A stretch of 8,628 bases of DNA, taken from assembly GCA_027008345.1 (NCBI GenBank), contig JALTBU010000063.1, positions 1 to 8,628 of the forward strand. Reading direction: 5' to 3'. The translations under genes and the position numbers were made by a program. Shown one piece after another: positions 6,331 to 8,628 of the stretch (position 1 is the first letter of the stretch; every line of letters starts with the position of its first letter). The notes beneath the pieces were generated by a model. That model did not search any database. It saw only the letters and a list, made by a program, of their open reading frames with translations, and had not been told where the DNA came from. This stretch comes from Nautiliaceae bacterium. Its GTDB lineage: Bacteria > Campylobacterota > Campylobacteria > Campylobacterales > Nautiliaceae.

Positions 6331-7098
6331 ATGGATTTAGCTACCGTCATAGGTTTGGTTGGTGCACTTGGTCTGATTATTGCCGCTATGGCAATGGGGG
6401 TTGGTATCGGACCATATATTGATCCACAATCTGTTTTAATCGTTGTACTTGGTTCTATTATGACGCTTTTTATTGCAAATAAAATGGATATGATGACAAA
6501 GTTTGCAAAAGTTTTTATGATAGCAATCAAACCTGCTTATCAGCCAAATTATGAAGAGCTTATAAAAAAACTTGTAGATTATGCAACACAGGCGAGGCGT
6601 GATGGTATTTTATCCCTTGAAAGTGCTGCAGCCAACGAAGAAGACGAATTTTTAAAAAAAGGTCTTTCTATGGCGGTTGACGGAAATGAACCTGATACAA
6701 TAAGAGAACTTTTAGAAATAGATCTAGAACAAATGGATGCAAGACATAAGAAAATGGCATCGATTTTTAATAATTGGGCTGGTCTTGCAGGGGCTATGGG
6801 GATGATCGGAACACTTGTGGGTCTTGTTGCGATGCTTCTTAATATGTCTGACCCCTCAGCCATTGGTCCAGCAATGGCGGTTGCGTTGCTTACTACGCTT
6901 TATGGGGCTATGATTGGTAATATTTTTGGAAGTCCTATTGCAAATAAACTTAATTTAAGAAATGATGATGAAATTTTGGCAAAAACCATGATAATTGAAG
7001 GTATTATGTCAATACAGGCGGGGGATAATCCAAGAACACTTGAAGCAAAATTACTTAGTTTCTTACCACCAAATCAAAGAAAATCTCAATTTGAATAG
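6331..7098 (+). CDS. motA: Flagellar motor stator protein MotA, PomA-like
   Basis: MotA subunits form the ring of the stator that turns the flagellar rotor, using ion flow through the complex with MotB. The 255 residues show four membrane segments (about 4-24, 34-50, 149-170, 180-200). They also show the cytoplasmic loop with the rotor-contacting charges QARRDGILSLES (87-98: Arg89/Arg90, Glu97) and the block GMIGTLVGLVAMLLNMSDP (157-175) followed by GPAMAVALLTTLYGAMIGN. The match to Vibrio PomA, as I remember it, is close throughout: identical MDLAT start, Asp31, NMSDP..IGPAMAVALLTTLYGA, and nearly the same length. Thr161 and Thr189 line up with PomA threonines (T158, T186) linked to sodium binding. 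A sodium motor is therefore likely (inference). The motB start follows after 8 bases. Confidence 0.95.
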   Translation: MDLATVIGLVGALGLIIAAMAMGVGIGPYIDPQSVLIVVLGSIMTLFIANKMDMMTKFAKVFMIAIKPAYQPNYEELIKKLVDYATQARRDGILSLESAAANEEDEFLKKGLSMAVDGNEPDTIRELLEIDLEQMDARHKKMASIFNNWAGLAGAMGMIGTLVGLVAMLLNMSDPSAIGPAMAVALLTTLYGAMIGNIFGSPIANKLNLRNDDEILAKTMIIEGIMSIQAGDNPRTLEAKLLSFLPPNQRKSQFE

Positions 7099-7106
7099 GA
7101 TAGATA

Positions 7107-7877
7107 GTGGCAAAAAAATGTAAATGTGAATGTCCTGAATGTATGCCCGAATGGCTGGCAACATTCGGGGATTTGATGAGTTTATTATTATGCTTTTTCG
7201 TATTGCTTCTTTCTATGTCAACTATGGATGCAAAAAAAGTAAAAGAGGCTATTGGTTCGCTTGCAGGTGCATTAAGTGTTCTTGAAGGAGGAACACAGAC
7301 AGAAGTAAGCCGTGAGAGAATTCAAAAAGCGACACCTATTCAAAAATCAGAAGAGACTGCACAGACAGTAAATAGATTATCAGCGGCAATAGCAGAATTT
7401 AAACAATTTACAGCTGGTGGAAAAGGTCCTGCTATTACTCTTCAAGAAGCAGAAGAAGGATTTTTTATAAGACTGCCAGCTGATATAACATTTCCGCCTG
7501 GAAGTGCAAAAATTACCAATACTGATACTCTGCTTTTTCTTAAAAGAATAGCAATTATTATAAAACAGTATCTTCCAAAAAATATAGAAATACAAATCAA
7601 AGGATTTACTGACAATACACCTCCGCCTCCGACATCACCATATGGGGACAATTGGGAACTAAGTGCGGCGAGGGCTTTGAGTGTGCTTAAAATTTTAATT
7701 AAAGACGGTGTTAATCCCAAACAGCTCAGTGCAGCAGCATATGGACAATATCATCCTATTGCTTCAAATGCGACGCCTGAGGGAAGGGCAAAAAATAGAA
7801 GAGTCGAAATATGGTTTTTTGCTAAGAAAAACAAAGAACAAATTAAAAAGTCTATTCTTGATAAAGTTAATAAGTAA
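7107..7877 (+). CDS. motB: Flagellar motor stator protein MotB, PomB-like, with cysteine-rich N-terminus
   Basis: MotB pairs with MotA, carries the ion-binding aspartate and anchors the stator to peptidoglycan. The 256 residues comprise a short cytoplasmic N-terminus with CxCxCxxC (C5, C7, C9, C12) and one membrane helix (about 20-38) with the key Asp22 in TFGDLMSLLLCFFVLLLS. A plug and linker region (about 40-105) follows. The OmpA-like domain has GFTDNTPP (166-173), NWELSAARA (182-190) and the peptidoglycan-binding end TPEGRAKNRRVEI (223-235). The membrane segment resembles PomB (FADLMSLLMCFFVLLLSF) more than the proton-type MotB of Helicobacter and Campylobacter. GFTDN replaces the usual GHTDN. 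The start is GTG at 7107, with AGGA ending 6 bases upstream. A strong GGAGGG for fliP overlaps the region just after its stop. Confidence 0.95.
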   Translation: MAKKCKCECPECMPEWLATFGDLMSLLLCFFVLLLSMSTMDAKKVKEAIGSLAGALSVLEGGTQTEVSRERIQKATPIQKSEETAQTVNRLSAAIAEFKQFTAGGKGPAITLQEAEEGFFIRLPADITFPPGSAKITNTDTLLFLKRIAIIIKQYLPKNIEIQIKGFTDNTPPPPTSPYGDNWELSAARALSVLKILIKDGVNPKQLSAAAYGQYHPIASNATPEGRAKNRRVEIWFFAKKNKEQIKKSILDKVNK

Positions 7878-7878
7878 C

Positions 7879-7892
7879 GGAGGGCTTTTTTG
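7879..7892 (+). promoter_or_regulatory. Strong ribosome binding site with TTG start for fliP
   Basis: GGAGGG (7879-7884) begins two bases after the motB stop and lies 5 bases before a TTG at 7890-7892. No in-frame ATG gives a sensible FliP N-terminus, since the signal peptide begins exactly at this TTG (LKIFFLLLIP follows). A strong site paired with a weak start codon suggests translation is set by initiation strength, but that is inference. Confidence 0.7.
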
Positions 7893-8621
7893 AAACTTAA
7901 AATATTTTTTTTATTATTAATCCCAGCTGTTATTTTGGCAGCACCTCAAATACCGACAGTTAATTTATCACTAACTGCCCCCTCAAATCCAAAACAGCTT
8001 GTAACCACGCTTAATGTAATGCTCATCTTAACGGTGCTTGTACTTGCACCGAGTATTGTGCTTGTAGCTACAAGTTTTGTAAGGATTTTAGTGGTTTTTG
8101 GATTTTTAAGACAGGCGCTTGGAACGCCTCAGTCACCTCCGACCACGCTTTTGGTTTCTCTTGCTTTGGTTTTGACATTTTTTATTATGGAACCATATGC
8201 AAAACAGGCTTACAACGATGGAATCAAACCGTATATGAATAATAAAATAAGTTACGATGTCGCAATTGAAAGAGCAGTTAAACCTTTTAAAAATTTTATG
8301 ATTAAAAATACCCGTGAAAAAGATTTGGCTTTATTTTATAGAATAAGACACCTTCCAAATCCAAAGACGGTAGATGATGTGCCACTTAGTATATTAGTGC
8401 CTGCTTTTATGGTTAGTGAACTTAAAACTGCATTTGAAATAGGTTTTTTAATATTTTTGCCGTTTTTGATTATTGATATGGTGGTAAGTTCAATTCTTAT
8501 GAGTTTGGGTATGATGATGCTGCCGCCTGTTATGATTTCTCTTCCGTTTAAAATACTTGTATTTATTTTGGTTGACGGGTGGAATCTGATTGTAATGGGA
8601 CTTGTGGAGAGTTTTAAGTAA
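7890..8621 (+). CDS. fliP: Flagellar type III export gate protein FliP
   Basis: FliP forms, with FliQ and FliR, the membrane pore through which flagellar rod, hook and filament proteins are exported. The 243 residues are complete. They start with a cleavable-type signal peptide (MKLKIFFLLLIPAVILAAP), which flagellar FliP proteins have. Next comes a membrane segment (about 42-60) leading into TSFVRILVVFGFLRQALGTP (61-80). A second segment lies at 85-100 and a polar periplasmic domain at about 103-170 (FMIKNTREKDLALF, 136-149). Then comes the conserved end: PAFMVSELKTAFEIGFLIFL (171-190), the methionine-rich SLGMMMLPP (205-213) that forms the closed gate, and FILVDGWNLIV. It is read with motAB from 12 bases downstream of motB and starts at TTG. 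No terminator is seen after it. Confidence 0.97.
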   Translation: MKLKIFFLLLIPAVILAAPQIPTVNLSLTAPSNPKQLVTTLNVMLILTVLVLAPSIVLVATSFVRILVVFGFLRQALGTPQSPPTTLLVSLALVLTFFIMEPYAKQAYNDGIKPYMNNKISYDVAIERAVKPFKNFMIKNTREKDLALFYRIRHLPNPKTVDDVPLSILVPAFMVSELKTAFEIGFLIFLPFLIIDMVVSSILMSLGMMMLPPVMISLPFKILVFILVDGWNLIVMGLVESFK

Positions 8622-8628
8622 ATGGGTA
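8622..8628 (+). CDS. Possible start of a further gene after fliP (two codons visible)
   Basis: An ATG (8622-8624) follows the fliP stop with no gap (TAA then ATGGGT) and the window ends four bases later. GGAG at 8606-8609 is rather far (12 bases). Immediate stop-start junctions are common in this window, so a coupled gene is plausible, but two codons cannot identify it or prove it. Confidence 0.2.

Noticed and set aside
7878..7889. Terminator or promoter between motB and fliP
   Set aside because: The gap is 12 bases and is filled by the fliP ribosome binding site.
1..8628. CRISPR arrays, tRNA or rRNA genes, insertion sequences, prophage genes, toxin-antitoxin pairs
   Set aside because: None seen on reading both strands. 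Nearly every base belongs to a housekeeping, envelope or flagellar gene.

Overview
The window is AT-rich, densely coding DNA from a bacterium that I place in the Campylobacterota (formerly Epsilonproteobacteria). A deep-branching marine, thermophilic type such as Nautilia, Caminibacter or Lebetimonas is the likeliest. This rests on the gene order truA - LptF/LptG permease - prepilin peptidase - uppS - small unknown protein - coaBC - glmU, divergent from fliP. From memory, that is the order in Campylobacter jejuni around Cj0820-Cj0827. The T-tract plus extended -10 promoters and low GC also fit. No database search was possible, so the genus is an inference.

Positions 1-6282, minus strand: one compact unit of eight genes read from glmU toward the left edge. 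The order is glmU, coaBC, an unrecognised 220-residue protein, uppS, a prepilin peptidase, an LptF/LptG-family permease, truA, and the first 24 codons of a further gene cut by the window edge. Most junctions are overlaps or gaps of 0-10 bases, so one transcript and translational coupling are likely. The only real spacer (45 bases, before the prepilin peptidase) contains short degenerate repeats. The genes supply envelope precursors (UDP-GlcNAc, undecaprenyl diphosphate), a probable LPS-export permease, coenzyme A synthesis, pilin-type signal processing and tRNA modification.

Positions 6283-6330: a 48-base divergent promoter region. It carries two extended -10 elements arranged as a near-palindrome and overlapping by 2 bp, one for glmU and one for motA.

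Positions 6331-8628, plus strand: flagellar genes motA, motB and fliP. The stator pair looks PomA/PomB-like (sodium type), and the MotB has a CxCxCxxC N-terminus. FliP is an export-gate subunit of the flagellar type III system. An ATG immediately after fliP may start another gene that leaves the window.

No tRNA, rRNA, CRISPR, insertion sequence, prophage or confident terminator is visible. I see no wholly new system. The points most worth a second look are the symmetric bidirectional promoter, the unknown protein between coaBC and uppS (which has a FliK-like look), and the sodium-type stator inserted between glmU and fliP.
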